This document shows, in pieces, positions 47,210 to 59,263 of a stretch of DNA of 64,000 nt. Numbering within the stretch: position 1 is the first letter of the stretch; every line of letters begins with the position of its first letter. The notes under the pieces were generated by a model. The model was given only the letters and a program-made list of their open reading frames with translations. It had not been told where the DNA came from and ran no database searches. Source of the stretch: Pseudomonas nitroreducens (lineage in GTDB: Bacteria > Pseudomonadota > Gammaproteobacteria > Pseudomonadales > Pseudomonadaceae); contig NZ_JALJXP010000008.1 of NCBI RefSeq assembly GCF_024170165.1, positions 124,001 to 188,000 on the forward strand, written 5' to 3'. The translations under genes and the position numbers were made by a program.

Positions 47210-47223
47210 GGCGAAACGGCGGC

Positions 47224-48192
47224 TCAGTGCGTGCGCGCGACGGCGAACTCGGCCAGTTCGATCAGTGCGGCCTTGTACTCGTTGTCCGGCAGCGCCTTCA
47301 GGCAGTCGATGGCGCGGGCAGCGTAGTCACGGGCCAGGTTGGCGGTGTAGTCCAGCGCGCCTGCGGCTTCCACGGCGGCGCGGATGCCTTCGAGGTCCTG
47401 GCTGCCGCCCTGCTGGATGGCCTTGCGCACCAGCGCGGCCTGTTCCGGCGTGCCGTCGCGCATGGTGGCGATCAGCGGCAGGGTGGGCTTGCCCTCGGCG
47501 AGGTCATCGCCGACGTTCTTGCCCAGGCTGGCGGCGTCGCCGCGGTAATCCAGCAGGTCGTCGACCAGCTGGAAGGCGATGCCCAGGGCGTCACCGAACA
47601 GGCGCAGCGCCTCGGATTGCTCCGGCTGGGCGTTGGCCAGCGCGGCGGCACTGTGGGTCGAGGCTTCGAAGAGCATCGCGGTCTTGCCGCGGATGACTTC
47701 CATGTAGGTTTCTTCGGTGGTGCTGGCGTCGCGGACCTTGGACAGTTGCAGCACTTCGCCTTCGGCGATCACGCGGGTGGCCTGGGAAATGATGCGCATG
47801 ACCGGCATGGAGCCCAGCTCGACCATCATTTCGAAGGAGCGCGCATAAAGGAAGTCGCCCACCAGCACGCTCGGCGCGTTGCCCCACTGGGCATTGGCGG
47901 TGGCGCGGCCACGGCGCAGGCCGGAGGCGTCGACCACATCGTCGTGCAGCAGGGTGGAGGTGTGCAGGAATTCGATGGTGGCGGCCAGCAGCTTCAGGTC
48001 ATCGCCCGAATAGCCCAGCGCCTTGCCGGAGAGGAGCACCAGCAGCGGGCGAAGACGCTTGCCGCCGGCAGAGATGATGTAGTCGCCGATCTTTTCCACC
48101 AGGGGAACGCGGGAAGTGAGTTGGCGACGGATAATGCCGTCGACGGCGGTGAAGTCGTCCGCCACCACGCGATAGAAAGCCTGGGGTTGCAT
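47224..48192 (-). CDS. ispB: Octaprenyl-diphosphate synthase (polyprenyl synthase) IspB
   Basis: 322 residues from the ATG at 48192 (MQPQAFYRVVADDFTAVDGI); the longer in-frame reading crosses the promoter. It makes the long prenyl chain for ubiquinone. Seen: GGKRLRPLLVLLSGK, first aspartate motif LLHDDVVDASGLRRG, and second aspartate motif FQLVDDLLDYRGDAASLGKN. Divergent from rplU, with consensus-like promoters for both in a 241-base gap. Chain length (C40 or C45) cannot be read from the sequence. Confidence 0.95.
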   Translation of the reverse strand: MQPQAFYRVVADDFTAVDGIIRRQLTSRVPLVEKIGDYIISAGGKRLRPLLVLLSGKALGYSGDDLKLLAATIEFLHTSTLLHDDVVDASGLRRGRATANAQWGNAPSVLVGDFLYARSFEMMVELGSMPVMRIISQATRVIAEGEVLQLSKVRDASTTEETYMEVIRGKTAMLFEASTHSAAALANAQPEQSEALRLFGDALGIAFQLVDDLLDYRGDAASLGKNVGDDLAEGKPTLPLIATMRDGTPEQAALVRKAIQQGGSQDLEGIRAAVEAAGALDYTANLARDYAARAIDCLKALPDNEYKAALIELAEFAVARTH

Positions 48193-48223
48193 TAAAGACA
48201 GCGCTCCTCGTAGATTGCGCGGC

Positions 48224-48252
48224 ATGCTAGGTGGCGCTGTTTGGGCTGTCAA
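48224..48252 (-). promoter_or_regulatory. Sigma-70-type promoter of ispB
   Basis: Read on the minus strand: -35 TTGACA (48252-48247), 17-base spacer, -10 TAGCAT (48229-48224). It gives a short leader before the ATG at 48192. Confidence 0.75.
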
Positions 48253-48270
48253 GGCAAGGCCCCATGGGGC

Positions 48271-48299
48271 TTGATCCTCACTGGGGCTTTGCGTACAAT
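48271..48299 (+). promoter_or_regulatory. Sigma-70-type promoter of rplU-rpmA
   Basis: -35 TTGATC (48271-48276), spacer of exactly 17, -10 TACAAT (48294-48299). It is 19 bases apart from and divergent to the ispB promoter. The rplU leader is then about 128 bases. Confidence 0.82.
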
Positions 48300-48433
48300 C
48301 GCGGCCCCGAACTTCCCTGGCATATCCTGCCTTACGCAATTGCACGGGCGTCCTTTCCGGCCCCATGCAGCCATGCCGACCGATTCCTCTTTCTATAAAG
48401 CGTCGGGTGAGCAGGTCTAACGGAGACATCCAG

Positions 48434-48745
48434 ATGTACGCAGTAATTGTTACTGGTGGCAAGCAATACAAAGTCACCGAAGGCGAATTCCTCAAGGTCG
48501 AGAAGCTCGACGTTGCCACCGGCGAAGCGATCAACCTGGATCGCATTCTGCTGGTCGCCAACGGCGATGACGTCAAGATCGGCCTGCCGGTGGTAGAAGG
48601 CGCGAAAGTGACCGCAGAAGTGGTTTCCCACGGTCGTCACGACAAAGTGCGCATCATCAAGTTCCGCCGCCGCAAGCACCACATGAAGCGTCAGGGCCAC
48701 CGCCAGTGGTTCACTGAAATCAAGATCACCGGCATCCAGGCCTAA
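48434..48745 (+). CDS. rplU: 50S ribosomal protein L21
   Basis: 103 residues from the ATG at 48434 ([20 protein letters not shown]), the invariant L21 start; GGAGACATCCAG precedes it. L21 binds 23S rRNA in the large subunit. The basic segment [20 protein letters not shown] is typical. Co-transcribed with rpmA (23 bases downstream). Confidence 0.98.
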   Translation: MYAVIVTGGKQYKVTEGEFLKVEKLDVATGEAINLDRILLVANGDDVKIGLPVVEGAKVTAEVVSHGRHDKVRIIKFRRRKHHMKRQGHRQWFTEIKITGIQA

Positions 48746-48768
48746 TTCCTCTTCAGGAGAATTGACTC

Positions 48769-49026
48769 ATGGCACACAAAAAAGCTGGCGGTAGTACCCG
48801 CAACGGCCGCGACTCAGAAAGCAAACGCCTTGGCGTGAAGCTGTTCGGTAGCCAGGCTGTGAAAGCAGGCAACATCATCGTGCGTCAGCGCGGCACCCAG
48901 TTCCACGCTGGCTACGGCGTTGGCATGGGCAAGGATCACACCCTGTTCGCTAAAGTCGACGGCGTGATCAAGTTCGAAGTGAAAGGCGCCTTTGGCCGTC
49001 GCTATGTAAGCGTCGTCGCTGCCTAA
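48769..49026 (+). CDS. rpmA: 50S ribosomal protein L27
   Basis: 85 residues, [20 protein letters not shown] at the start, the usual L27 N-terminus that reaches the peptidyl-transferase centre. GGAGAATTGACTC precedes the start. Followed by a strong terminator, so obgE has its own or read-through expression. Confidence 0.98.
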   Translation: MAHKKAGGSTRNGRDSESKRLGVKLFGSQAVKAGNIIVRQRGTQFHAGYGVGMGKDHTLFAKVDGVIKFEVKGAFGRRYVSVVAA

Positions 49027-49041
49027 GCGAGCTCTCACTGA

Positions 49042-50409
<1,368 letters not shown>

Positions 50410-50525
50410 TCGGCGCGTTGTCAGTTCTCTGGTTGTAGCGTGTAGCCCGGCGACCCAGGTTGCCGGGTCCTCTAGTGTTCCCCGTTGAGGCGGGGATGAA
50501 CCGCCTGATTGCTAAGGTTGAGGGT

Positions 50526-51644
50526 ATGCGTGAGAAGGTCACTGGCGCCAAGCGCTGGGTAGTCAAGATTGGCAGTGCGTTGCTGACCGCCGATGGTCGC
50601 GGTCTGGATCGCGACGCCATGGCGGTATGGGTCGAGCAGATGGTCGCGCTGCATCGCGCGGGCGTCGAGCTGGTGCTGGTGTCCTCGGGCGCTGTCGCGG
50701 CGGGCATGAGTCGCCTGGGCTGGGTATCCCGACCTAGTGACATGCACGAGCTGCAGGCGGCCGCCGCAGTGGGGCAGATGGGGCTGGTGCAGGCCTGGGA
50801 GTCCAGCTTCGGCGTGCACGGCCTGCAGACCGCGCAGGTGCTGCTGACCCATGACGACCTGTCCGACCGCAAGCGCTACCTGAACGGGCGCAACACTCTG
50901 CGCACGCTGGTCGATCTCGGTGTGATCCCGGTGATCAACGAGAACGACACGGTGGTCACCGACGAGATCCGCTTCGGTGACAACGACACCCTGGCGGCGC
51001 TGGTGGCCAACCTGGTCGAGGCCGACCTGCTGGTGATCCTCACCGATCGCGACGGCATGTTCGACGCCGACCCGCGCAACAATCCCGATGCCGAGCTGAT
51101 CTTCGAGGCTCGTGCCGACGATCCTGCCCTGGATGCGGTGGCGGGTGGTACCGGTGGTGCGCTCGGCCGTGGCGGCATGCAGACCAAGTTGCGCGCGGCC
51201 CGTCTGGCGGCGCGTTCCGGTGCTCACACGGTCATCGTTGGTGGTCGTATCGAGCGTGTGCTGGATCGCCTGCGTGTCGGCGAGCGTCTCGGCACGCTGC
51301 TGACTCCCGAGCAGAGCCGCAAGGCGGCGCGCAAGCAGTGGCTGGCGGGGCATCTGCAGATGCGCGGCACGCTGGTGCTGGACGATGGTGCGGTGAAGGC
51401 GCTGTCCCAGGATCACAAGAGCCTGCTGCCGGTTGGCGTGAAAGCCGTGCAGGGCAGCTTCCGTCGCGGCGAGATGGTGGTTTGCGTGGATCAGAAGGGG
51501 CGTGAAGTCGCTCGCGGTCTGGCGAACTACAGTGCTCTCGAGGCGCAGAAGATCATCGGTCAGCCGACCGACGCCATCGAAGGCATGCTTGGCTATGTCG
51601 ATGGTCCGGAGCTGGTGCATCGCGACAACCTGGTGCTGGTCTGA
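50526..51644 (+). CDS. proB: Glutamate 5-kinase ProB
   Basis: 372 residues from the ATG at 50526 ([20 protein letters not shown]), which equals the P. aeruginosa length; in-frame upstream ATGs would add unrelated residues. First step of proline synthesis: phosphorylates glutamate. Amino-acid kinase domain ([76 protein letters not shown]) and a C-terminal PUA domain ([17 protein letters not shown]). Likely inhibited by proline. Twelve bases precede the next gene. Confidence 0.97.
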   Translation: MREKVTGAKRWVVKIGSALLTADGRGLDRDAMAVWVEQMVALHRAGVELVLVSSGAVAAGMSRLGWVSRPSDMHELQAAAAVGQMGLVQAWESSFGVHGLQTAQVLLTHDDLSDRKRYLNGRNTLRTLVDLGVIPVINENDTVVTDEIRFGDNDTLAALVANLVEADLLVILTDRDGMFDADPRNNPDAELIFEARADDPALDAVAGGTGGALGRGGMQTKLRAARLAARSGAHTVIVGGRIERVLDRLRVGERLGTLLTPEQSRKAARKQWLAGHLQMRGTLVLDDGAVKALSQDHKSLLPVGVKAVQGSFRRGEMVVCVDQKGREVARGLANYSALEAQKIIGQPTDAIEGMLGYVDGPELVHRDNLVLV

Positions 51645-51655
51645 GGAGATTCGTC

Positions 51656-52111
51656 ATGCGCAAGGGATTGATGGCGGCGCTGATGCTGCTGCCGGCACTG
51701 GCCAGGGCCGACGTGGTCGGCGAGGTGTCCACGGTCTTCAAGTGGGTCGGGCCGAACGACAAGATCGTCGTCGAGGCCTTCGATGATCCGAAGGTGCAGG
51801 GCGTCAGCTGTTACCTGTCCCGCGCCAAGACTGGTGGTGTGAAGGGCGGGCTGGGGCTGGCGGAAGATCGCGCCGAGGCGTCGATTTCCTGCCGCCAGGT
51901 CGGGCCGATCCGTTTCGCCGGTGAGCTGAAGGATGGCGAGGTGGTGTTCCAGCAGCGCACTTCGCTGGTGTTCAAGACCATGCAGGTGGTGCGTTTCTTC
52001 GACAAGAAGCGCAATGCGCTGGTCTATCTGGTCTACAGCGACCGGGTGATCGAGGGCAGTCCGCAGAATGCGGTGACGGCGATTCCGATCATGCCGTGGC
52101 CTGAGAAGTAA
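51656..52111 (+). CDS. creA: CreA family exported protein
   Basis: 151 residues with signal peptide [18 protein letters not shown]. CreA pattern: [40 protein letters not shown] and [19 protein letters not shown]. Two cysteines (Cys58-region and ISCRQ) may form a disulphide. A periplasmic protein of unknown function; the name comes from the E. coli cre locus. Eleven bases after proB and behind GAGGAG, so translated from the same transcript; a terminator follows. Confidence 0.88.
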   Translation: MRKGLMAALMLLPALARADVVGEVSTVFKWVGPNDKIVVEAFDDPKVQGVSCYLSRAKTGGVKGGLGLAEDRAEASISCRQVGPIRFAGELKDGEVVFQQRTSLVFKTMQVVRFFDKKRNALVYLVYSDRVIEGSPQNAVTAIPIMPWPEK

Positions 52112-52115
52112 CAAG

Positions 52116-52145
52116 GAAAGGGCGGGTGACCGCCCTTTCTTTTTG
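52116..52145 (+). terminator. Terminator after creA
   Basis: GAAAGGGCGG and CCGCCCTTTC pair over ten positions around GTGA, followed by TTTTT. Confidence 0.92.
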
Positions 52146-52214
52146 CCTGCAGGTTTCACCGGCAGGGAAGTTGCGCCTGTGGATAATTCTTGCGAATGGT
52201 AAATCGCAGCCAAT

Positions 52215-52240
52215 AAAAAACCGGCCCTGAGGCCGGCTTT
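52215..52240 (-). terminator. Terminator of rpsT
   Basis: On the minus strand AGCCGGCC, loop TCAG, GGCCGGT, then a run of six T (the A-run 52215-52220 on the plus strand). It lies 16 bases after the rpsT stop. Confidence 0.9.
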
Positions 52241-52255
52241 TCAAGAACGGAACGC

Positions 52256-52525
52256 TTACGCGGTGGCCAGGGCCTTCACGTGGGCGTTCAGGCGGCTCTT
52301 GTGACGAGCGGCCTTGTTCTTGTGGATGATGCCTTTGTCAGCCATACGGTCGATGACCGGTACAGCAGCAACCAGAGCGGCCTGGGCCTTCGGCAGGTCC
52401 TTGGCGTCGACTGCTTTGACTACGTTCTTGATGTAGGTACGAACCATGGAACGCAGGCTGGCGTTGTGGCTGCGACGCTTCTCAGCCTGTTTGGCGCGTT
52501 TTTTGGCGGAAGGTGTGTTGGCCAC
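52256..52525 (-). CDS. rpsT: 30S ribosomal protein S20
   Basis: 89 residues, [20 protein letters not shown] at the start and basic helices throughout ([40 protein letters not shown]). S20 binds 16S rRNA in the small subunit. GAGGAGCTCG precedes the ATG. Divergent from murJ with a 254-base gap that carries both promoters. Confidence 0.98.
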   Translation of the reverse strand: MANTPSAKKRAKQAEKRRSHNASLRSMVRTYIKNVVKAVDAKDLPKAQAALVAAVPVIDRMADKGIIHKNKAARHKSRLNAHVKALATA

Positions 52526-52779
52526 CGTCGAGCTCCTCGAAAAAAAACTTGGGATGTTGCGAATAAATTAAGGCCGCGAATAATGCCGTTGCATCAGGGC
52601 CTTGTCAAGGGTATGCGCGGCCTCCGACGAGTGGTGCGACGGGCGCACGCTGTCCGGCGGATGGGGTGATTTATTCGCCCCGCGGCCCTACACTGCTGCG
52701 CTTCGCCTGACGGTCGAGCAATCGCTCCAGGTCAGGGCTGCACCCTGCAGGGTCGGCCATTCTACCAGTTCTGGACGTT

Positions 52780-54318
52780 ATGAACCTACTCAAGTCGCTG
52801 GCCGCGGTCAGCTCGATGACCATGATCTCGCGGGTGCTCGGCTTCGTGCGCGACACGATAGTCGCGCGCATGTTCGGCGCCGGCATGGCCACCGACGCCT
52901 TCTTCGTCGCCTTCAAGCTGCCCAACCTGCTGCGCCGGATCTTCGCCGAGGGCGCGTTCTCCCAGGCTTTTGTGCCGATCCTGGCGGAGTACAAGACCCA
53001 GCAGGGCGAGGAGGCGACCCGTACCTTCATCGCCTATGTGTCCGGCCTGTTGACCCTGATCCTGGCGCTGGTCACCGCGCTGGGCATGCTCGCCGCGCCC
53101 TGGGTGATCTGGGTGACGGCGCCCGGCTTCGTCGATTCGCCGGAGAAGTTCGAGCTCACCAGCTCCCTGCTGCGGGTGACCTTCCCTTATATCCTGCTGA
53201 TCTCGCTGGCCTCGCTGGCGGGGGCGATCCTCAATACCTGGAATCGCTTCTCGGTGCCGGCCTTTGTGCCGACCCTGCTGAATGTCAGCATGATTCTCTT
53301 CGCGCTGTTCCTCACGCCGTACTTCGACCCGCCGATCATGGCGCTGGGCTGGGCGGTGCTGGCCGGCGGCCTGGCGCAACTGCTCTACCAGCTGCCGCAC
53401 CTGAAGAAGATCGGCATGCTGGTGCTGCCGCGCGTCAACCTGCGCGATTCCGGCGTCTGGCGCGTGCTCAAGCAGATGGGGCCGGCGATCCTCGGCGTCT
53501 CGGTCAGCCAGATTTCGCTGATCATCAACACCATCTTCGCTTCCTTCCTGGTCGCCGGCTCGGTGTCCTGGATGTATTACGCGGATCGCCTGATGGAGCT
53601 GCCGTCCGGCGTGCTCGGCGTGGCGCTGGGCACCATCCTGCTGCCATCGCTGGCCAAGACCTACGCCAGCGACGACCGCCACGAGTATTCGCGGCTGCTG
53701 GACTGGGGCCTGCGCCTGTGTTTCCTGCTGGTGCTGCCGTGCTCCCTGGCGCTGGCGGTGATCGCCGAGCCGCTGACCGTCGCGCTGTTCCAGTACGGCA
53801 AGTTCAGCGCCCATGATGCCCAGATGACCCAGCACGCGCTGATCGCCTACGCGGTCGGTCTGCTCGGTATCATCCTGGTGAAGGTGCTGGCGCCAGGCTT
53901 CTATGCGCGGCAGAACATCAAGACGCCGGTGAAGATTGCGCTGTTCACTCTGGTGTCCACCCAGCTGATGAACCTGGTGTTCATCGGCCCGCTCAAGCAT
54001 GCAGGTCTGGCGCTGGCGATCAGTCTGGCGGCCTGTCTGAACGCCGGCCTGCTGTTCTGGCAACTGCGCAAACAGCAGTTGTTCGAGCCGCAGGCGGGCT
54101 GGGGCAGGTTCATCGCCAAATTAGTCGTCTCTGTACTGGTGATGTGCGCGGTGCTGATCGGCATGATGCACTTCATGCCGGCCTGGGATCAGGGTGGCAT
54201 GCCGATCCGCCTGGTGCGCCTGGGCGCGCTGGTGGTGGCCGGTGTGCTCGCCTATTTCGGTATGCTGGCGCTCCTTGGCTTCCGCCTGCGGGACTTCTCC
54301 CGCCGCGCGGTGCTGTAA
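52780..54318 (+). CDS. murJ: Lipid II flippase MurJ (MviN)
   Basis: 512 residues, about fourteen membrane helices. Begins [20 protein letters not shown], then [20 protein letters not shown] and [20 protein letters not shown], the conserved TM1-TM2 segment with the lipid II-binding arginines. Later ISRL-type elements ([20 protein letters not shown]) and [18 protein letters not shown] are present. It moves lipid II from the inner to the outer face of the plasma membrane for peptidoglycan synthesis. Essential in most Gammaproteobacteria. Confidence 0.96.
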   Translation: MNLLKSLAAVSSMTMISRVLGFVRDTIVARMFGAGMATDAFFVAFKLPNLLRRIFAEGAFSQAFVPILAEYKTQQGEEATRTFIAYVSGLLTLILALVTALGMLAAPWVIWVTAPGFVDSPEKFELTSSLLRVTFPYILLISLASLAGAILNTWNRFSVPAFVPTLLNVSMILFALFLTPYFDPPIMALGWAVLAGGLAQLLYQLPHLKKIGMLVLPRVNLRDSGVWRVLKQMGPAILGVSVSQISLIINTIFASFLVAGSVSWMYYADRLMELPSGVLGVALGTILLPSLAKTYASDDRHEYSRLLDWGLRLCFLLVLPCSLALAVIAEPLTVALFQYGKFSAHDAQMTQHALIAYAVGLLGIILVKVLAPGFYARQNIKTPVKIALFTLVSTQLMNLVFIGPLKHAGLALAISLAACLNAGLLFWQLRKQQLFEPQAGWGRFIAKLVVSVLVMCAVLIGMMHFMPAWDQGGMPIRLVRLGALVVAGVLAYFGMLALLGFRLRDFSRRAVL

Positions 54319-54424
54319 CCTTCGCCGGGCAAAGCATTGCATCGGTTTGCGGCGACGGCATTTTGCCTGTCGCATGGCAGCGGGTGCAGGTATAATCGAC
54401 CACTTTCTGAGCAATACGCGCGCT

Positions 54425-55363
54425 ATGCAGCTGCTTCGAGGCCTTCACAATCTGCGGCCCCTGTCCGGGGGCTGTGTCGCCACCATCGGTAACTTCGACG
54501 GCGTCCATCTCGGCCACCAGGCGATCCTGGGGCGTCTGCGCGAGCGTTCGCTGGAGCTGGGCGTGCCCAGTTGCGTGGTGATCTTCGAGCCGCAGCCACG
54601 CGAATATTTCGCTCCCGATGCCGCCCCGGTGCGCCTGACGCGCCTGCGCGAGAAGCTCGAACTGCTGCGCCAGTACGGCGTCGACTTCGTTCTCTGCCTG
54701 GCCTTCAACCGCCGCTTGCGCGAGCTGTCGGCCGCCGAGTTCGTCCGCCAGGTACTGGTGGAGGGCCTTTGCGTCCGCCATCTGGAAGTGGGCGACGATT
54801 TCCGCTTCGGCTGTGACCGTTCCGGCGACTTCGCCTTCCTGGTCAACGCCAGCGCGGAGCAGGGCTTCACCGTCGAAGCCGCGACCACCGTGGAAGTCGA
54901 CGGCATGCGCGTGAGCAGCTCGCGTATCCGCAAGGACCTGGCCGACGGTGACCTGCACCGGGTCGAGCGCCTGCTGGGGCGTCCGTATCGCCTGAGCGGC
55001 CGCGTGCTGCACGGGCAGAAGCTGGGCCGTACGCTGGGTTCGCCCACCGCGAACATCCAGCTCAAGCGCCGCAAGGCGCCGCTCAATGGGGTTTATCTGG
55101 TCAGCACGATGGTGGCTGGCCAGCGCCGCAACGGGGTTGCCAACATCGGCACCCGACCGTCCGTGAACGGTGACGGCCGGCCCCACCTGGAAGTGCATCT
55201 GCTGGATTTCGCTGGCGATCTCTACGGCCAGCACCTGAACATCACTTTCCACCAGAAGCTGCGTGATGAGCAGCGTTTCGCCTCGCTCGAGGCACTCAAG
55301 GCGGCCATCCTCGCCGACATCGCCGCCGCCCGAGCCTTCTGGCTGGGCCAACCGCTTGATTGA
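54425..55363 (+). CDS. ribF: Bifunctional riboflavin kinase/FAD synthetase RibF
   Basis: 312 residues from the ATG at 54425 (MQLLRGLHNLRPLSGGCVAT); the upstream frame overlaps murJ. N-terminal FMN adenylyltransferase (ATIGNFDGVHLGHQAILGRL, FNRRLRELSAAEFVRQVL, SSSRIRKDLADGDLHRVERL) and C-terminal flavokinase domain (HGQKLGRTLGSPTANIQL, NGVANIGTRPSVNGD, EVHLLDFAGDLYGQHLNITF). It makes FMN and FAD. A TATAAT (54391-54396) stands before the start. First gene of the ileS-ispH operon. Confidence 0.97.
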   Translation: MQLLRGLHNLRPLSGGCVATIGNFDGVHLGHQAILGRLRERSLELGVPSCVVIFEPQPREYFAPDAAPVRLTRLREKLELLRQYGVDFVLCLAFNRRLRELSAAEFVRQVLVEGLCVRHLEVGDDFRFGCDRSGDFAFLVNASAEQGFTVEAATTVEVDGMRVSSSRIRKDLADGDLHRVERLLGRPYRLSGRVLHGQKLGRTLGSPTANIQLKRRKAPLNGVYLVSTMVAGQRRNGVANIGTRPSVNGDGRPHLEVHLLDFAGDLYGQHLNITFHQKLRDEQRFASLEALKAAILADIAAARAFWLGQPLD

Positions 55364-55384
55364 AGATCCTGAACAGGCCCTGAG

Positions 55385-58219
55385 ATGACCGATTACAAAG
55401 CCACTCTGAACCTTCCCGAAACCGACTTCCCGATGAAAGCCGGCCTGCCGCAGCGCGAGCCGCAAACTCTCAAGCTCTGGAACGACATTGGCCTGTACCA
55501 GAAGCTGCGGAAGATTGGCGAAGGTCGCCCGAAATTCATCCTGCACGATGGCCCGCCCTACGCCAACGGCAGCATCCACATCGGTCACGCGGTCAACAAG
55601 ATCCTCAAGGACATCATCGTCCGTTCCAAGACCCTGGCCGGCTACGACGCCCCTTATGTGCCGGGCTGGGACTGCCACGGCCTGCCGATCGAGCACAAGG
55701 TCGAGACCACCCACGGCAAGAACCTGCCGGCGGACAAGACCCGCGAACTGTGCCGTGAATACGCTGCCGAGCAGATCGAAGGGCAGAAGGCCGACTTCAT
55801 CCGCCTGGGCGTCCTGGGCGAGTGGGACAACCCCTACAAGACCATGAACTTCTCCAACGAGGCCGGTGAAATCCGTGCACTCGCCGAGATGGTCAAGCAG
55901 GGCTTCGTGTTCAAGGGCCTGAAGCCGGTGAACTGGTGCTTCGACTGCGGCTCGGCCCTGGCCGAGGCAGAAGTCGAATACGCCGACAAGAAGTCCGACG
56001 CCATCGACGTCGCCTTCCCGGTGGAAGATGCTGACAAACTGGCCGCCGCCTTCGGCCTGGATAACCTGCCGAAGCCGACTGCCATCGTCATCTGGACCAC
56101 CACCCCCTGGACCATCCCGGCCAACCAGGCGCTGAACGTCCACCCCGAATTCACCTACGCGCTGGTCGATGTCGGTGACCGCCTGCTGGTGCTGGCCGAG
56201 GAGCTGGTCGAGTCGAGCCTGGCGCGCTACGGCCTGGAAGGCCAGGTCATCGCCACCGCCCAGGGCGAGGCGCTGGACCTGATCCGCTTCCGCCACCCGT
56301 TCTACGAGCGCTTCTCGCCGGTCTACCTGGCCGAGTACGTCGAACTGGGCGCCGGCACCGGCGTGGTCCACTCCGCCCCGGCCTATGGCGAGGACGACTT
56401 CCGTACCTGCAAGCAGTACGGCATGGTCAACGACGACATCCTCAGCCCCGTGCAGAGCAATGGTGTCTACGTGGCCGACCTGCCGTTCTTCGGCGGCCAG
56501 TTCATCTGGAAGGCCAACCCGAATATCGTCGCCAAGCTCGATGAAGTCGGCGCGCTGCTCAAGCACGCCAGCATCAGCCACAGCTACATGCACTGCTGGC
56601 GCCACAAGACCCCGCTGATCTACCGCGCCACCGCGCAGTGGTTCGTCGGCATGGACAAGCAGCCGCAGACCGGCGCCACCCTGCGCGAGCGTGCGCTGGA
56701 AGCCATCACCCAGACCGAATTCGTGCCCAACTGGGGCCAGGCGCGCCTGCACGGCATGATCGCCGGCCGTCCGGACTGGTGCATCTCGCGTCAGCGCAAC
56801 TGGGGCGTGCCGATCCCGTTCTTCCTGCACAAGGCCACCGGTGAGCTGCACCCGCGCACCGTCGAGCTGATGGAAGCCGTCGCCCAGCGCGTCGAGAAGG
56901 AAGGCATCGAGGCCTGGTTCAAGCTCGACGCCGCCGAACTGCTGGGCGATGAAGCCGCGCAGTACGACAAGATCAACGACACCCTGGACGTCTGGTTCGA
57001 CTCCGGCACCACCCACTGGCACGTGCTGCGTGGCTCCCACGCCGAACTGGGTCATCCCAGTGGTCCGGCTGCCGACCTTTACCTGGAAGGCTCCGACCAG
57101 CACCGCGGCTGGTTCCACTCGTCCTTGCTGACCGGCTGCGCCATCGACGGCCACGCGCCGTACCGCCAACTGCTGACCCACGGCTTCACCGTGGACGAGT
57201 CCGGCCGCAAGATGTCCAAGTCCCTGGGCAACACTGTGGTGCCGCAGACCGTGATCGACAGCATGGGCGCCGACATCCTGCGCCTGTGGGTCGCGTCCAC
57301 CGACTACTCCGGTGAGATCGCCGTTTCCCAGCAGATCCTCCAGCGTAGCGCCGACGCCTACCGGCGTATCCGCAATACCACGCGCTTCCTGCTGGCCAAC
57401 CTGAAAGATTTCGACCCGGCCAAGGACCTGCTGCCCAACGACCAGTTGCTGGCCCTGGACCGCTGGGCCATCGACCGTGCCCTGCAACTGCAGCGCGAGC
57501 TGGAAGAGGCCTACCGCGACTACCGCTTCTGGAACGTCTACTCCAAGGTGCACAACTTCTGCGTGCAGGAGCTGGGCGGCTTCTACCTGGACATCATCAA
57601 GGACCGCCAGTACACCACTCAGACCAACAGTGCTGCACGTCGCTCCTGCCAGACTGCGCAGTTCCATATTGCCGAGGCCCTGGTGCGCTGGATCGCCCCG
57701 ATCATGGCGTTCACCGCCGAGGAGATCTGGAGCTTCCTGCCGGGCGAGCGCGCCGAGTCGGTGATGCTCAGCACCTGGTACGAGGGCCTTGCTGAACTGC
57801 CGGCAGATGCGCAGATGGATCGCACCTACTGGGATGAGGTCATCGCCGCCAAGGCTGCGGTGAACAAGGAACTGGAAAACCTGCGTAGCGCCAAGACCAT
57901 CGGCGGTAACCTGCAGGCCGAGATCACCCTCTATGCCGAAGACTCCCTGGCCAAGCGCCTGGAGAAACTGGGCAACGAGCTGCGCTTCGTGCTGATCACC
58001 TCCGCCGCCACCGTCGCGCCGCTGGCCGATGCGCCCGCCGATGCGGTCGAGAGCGAACTGCCGGGCCTGAAGCTGAAGGTGGTCAAGTCCGCCCATGCCA
58101 AGTGCGGCCGCTGCTGGCACTTCCGCGCCGACGTAGGCAGTCACGCCGCGCATCCGGAACTCTGTGGTCGCTGCGTCGAGAACATCGATGGCGCGGGCGA
58201 GGTGCGTCACTATGCCTAA
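55385..58219 (+). CDS. ileS: Isoleucyl-tRNA synthetase
   Basis: 944 residues, the bacterial length. Class I synthetase: HIGH-type motif in [18 protein letters not shown] (~58), the editing domain in between ([20 protein letters not shown]), KMSKS motif in [17 protein letters not shown] (~605), and a C-terminal zinc finger with paired cysteines ([10 protein letters not shown] ... ELCGRCVEN). It charges tRNA-Ile and edits valine. GAACAGGCCCTGAG precedes; the start is 22 bases after ribF. Overlaps lspA by eight bases. Confidence 0.98.
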   Translation: MTDYKATLNLPETDFPMKAGLPQREPQTLKLWNDIGLYQKLRKIGEGRPKFILHDGPPYANGSIHIGHAVNKILKDIIVRSKTLAGYDAPYVPGWDCHGLPIEHKVETTHGKNLPADKTRELCREYAAEQIEGQKADFIRLGVLGEWDNPYKTMNFSNEAGEIRALAEMVKQGFVFKGLKPVNWCFDCGSALAEAEVEYADKKSDAIDVAFPVEDADKLAAAFGLDNLPKPTAIVIWTTTPWTIPANQALNVHPEFTYALVDVGDRLLVLAEELVESSLARYGLEGQVIATAQGEALDLIRFRHPFYERFSPVYLAEYVELGAGTGVVHSAPAYGEDDFRTCKQYGMVNDDILSPVQSNGVYVADLPFFGGQFIWKANPNIVAKLDEVGALLKHASISHSYMHCWRHKTPLIYRATAQWFVGMDKQPQTGATLRERALEAITQTEFVPNWGQARLHGMIAGRPDWCISRQRNWGVPIPFFLHKATGELHPRTVELMEAVAQRVEKEGIEAWFKLDAAELLGDEAAQYDKINDTLDVWFDSGTTHWHVLRGSHAELGHPSGPAADLYLEGSDQHRGWFHSSLLTGCAIDGHAPYRQLLTHGFTVDESGRKMSKSLGNTVVPQTVIDSMGADILRLWVASTDYSGEIAVSQQILQRSADAYRRIRNTTRFLLANLKDFDPAKDLLPNDQLLALDRWAIDRALQLQRELEEAYRDYRFWNVYSKVHNFCVQELGGFYLDIIKDRQYTTQTNSAARRSCQTAQFHIAEALVRWIAPIMAFTAEEIWSFLPGERAESVMLSTWYEGLAELPADAQMDRTYWDEVIAAKAAVNKELENLRSAKTIGGNLQAEITLYAEDSLAKRLEKLGNELRFVLITSAATVAPLADAPADAVESELPGLKLKVVKSAHAKCGRCWHFRADVGSHAAHPELCGRCVENIDGAGEVRHYA

Positions 58220-58721
58220 TGCTGATCGTTTCGGCCGCCTGCCCTGGCTGTGGATCACCGTGGTAGTGTTCATCCTGGATCAGGTCACCAAGGCCTTCTT
58301 CCAGTCCGAACTGACCATGTACCAGCAGATCGTGGTCATTCCCGACCTGTTCAGCTGGACCCTGGCCTACAACACCGGTGCCGCGTTCAGCTTCCTGGCC
58401 GACAGCTCGGGCTGGCAGCGCTGGCTGTTTGCCCTGATCGCCATCGTGGTCAGCGTCGTGCTGGTGGTCTGGCTCAAGCGCCTGAAGCGCGGCGAAACCT
58501 GGCTGGCCATCGCCCTGGCGCTGGTGCTGGGCGGCGCGCTGGGCAACCTGTACGACCGCATGGTCCTGGGGCACGTGGTGGACTTCATCCTCGTGCACTG
58601 GCAGGACCGCTGGCGCTTCCCGGCCTTCAACCTGGCCGACAGCGCCATCACCGTCGGCGCCATCATGCTGGCGCTGGACATGTTCAAATCGAAGAACTCC
58701 GGAGAGACCGCCAATGGTTGA
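58212..58721 (+). CDS. lspA: Lipoprotein signal peptidase II
   Basis: 169 residues from the ATG at 58212, which lies inside the end of ileS, suggesting translational coupling. Four membrane helices; catalytic aspartates in [20 protein letters not shown] and [15 protein letters not shown]. It cleaves the signal peptides of prolipoproteins in the inner membrane. [19 protein letters not shown] is the conserved third motif. Several lipoproteins in this window would be its substrates. Confidence 0.97.
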   Translation: MPNADRFGRLPWLWITVVVFILDQVTKAFFQSELTMYQQIVVIPDLFSWTLAYNTGAAFSFLADSSGWQRWLFALIAIVVSVVLVVWLKRLKRGETWLAIALALVLGGALGNLYDRMVLGHVVDFILVHWQDRWRFPAFNLADSAITVGAIMLALDMFKSKNSGETANG

Positions 58722-59166
58722 TTCCTCTGACACCATTCAGCGCATCGGCGGCGACTCGAAGGTCACCCTGCACTTCGCCCTGAAGCTCGATGACGGCAAC
58801 GTCGTCGACAGCACCTTCGACAAGCAGCCAGCCACCTTCAAGGTCGGCGACGGCAACCTGCTGCCGGGCTTCGAGCAGGCGCTGTTCGGTCTCAAGGCTG
58901 GCGACAAGCGCACCCTGAGCATCGAGCCGGAGCAGGGCTTCGGCCAGCCGAACCCGGCCAATGTGCAGGTGATGCCGCGCGACCAGTTCGAAGGCATGGA
59001 GCTGGCCGAAGGCCTGCTGGTGATCTTCAACGACGCCGCCAAGACCGAACTGCCGGGCGTCGTGAAAGAGTTCGACGAGCAGCACGTCACCATCGACTTC
59101 AACCATCCGCTGGCCGGTAAAACGCTGGCGTTTGAAGTGGATATCATCGACGTACAACCAGCCTGA
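58714..59166 (+). CDS. fkpB: FKBP-type peptidyl-prolyl isomerase FkpB (SlpA type)
   Basis: 150 residues, start overlapping lspA by eight bases (GGAGAGACCGCC precedes). FKBP fold with the IF insertion: [60 protein letters not shown], and the C-terminal [17 protein letters not shown]. Typical of SlyD-like FkpB encoded between lspA and ispH. Prolyl isomerase and possible chaperone, cytoplasmic. Confidence 0.95.
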   Translation: MVDSSDTIQRIGGDSKVTLHFALKLDDGNVVDSTFDKQPATFKVGDGNLLPGFEQALFGLKAGDKRTLSIEPEQGFGQPNPANVQVMPRDQFEGMELAEGLLVIFNDAAKTELPGVVKEFDEQHVTIDFNHPLAGKTLAFEVDIIDVQPA

Positions 59167-59263
59167 CCGACTGCGCGGCCTGCCGCTGGCGGGCCGTTGC
59201 GCTTCAGGCGAAGTATTCCTACCGGCCCCTTGTGGGCCGGCTTGCGTAGCACCCGAGGCCACC

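Noticed and set aside
54173-58273. Long open frame (1366 residues) antisense to ribF and ileS
   Set aside because: No domain recognisable; complete, conserved ribF and ileS on the other strand.
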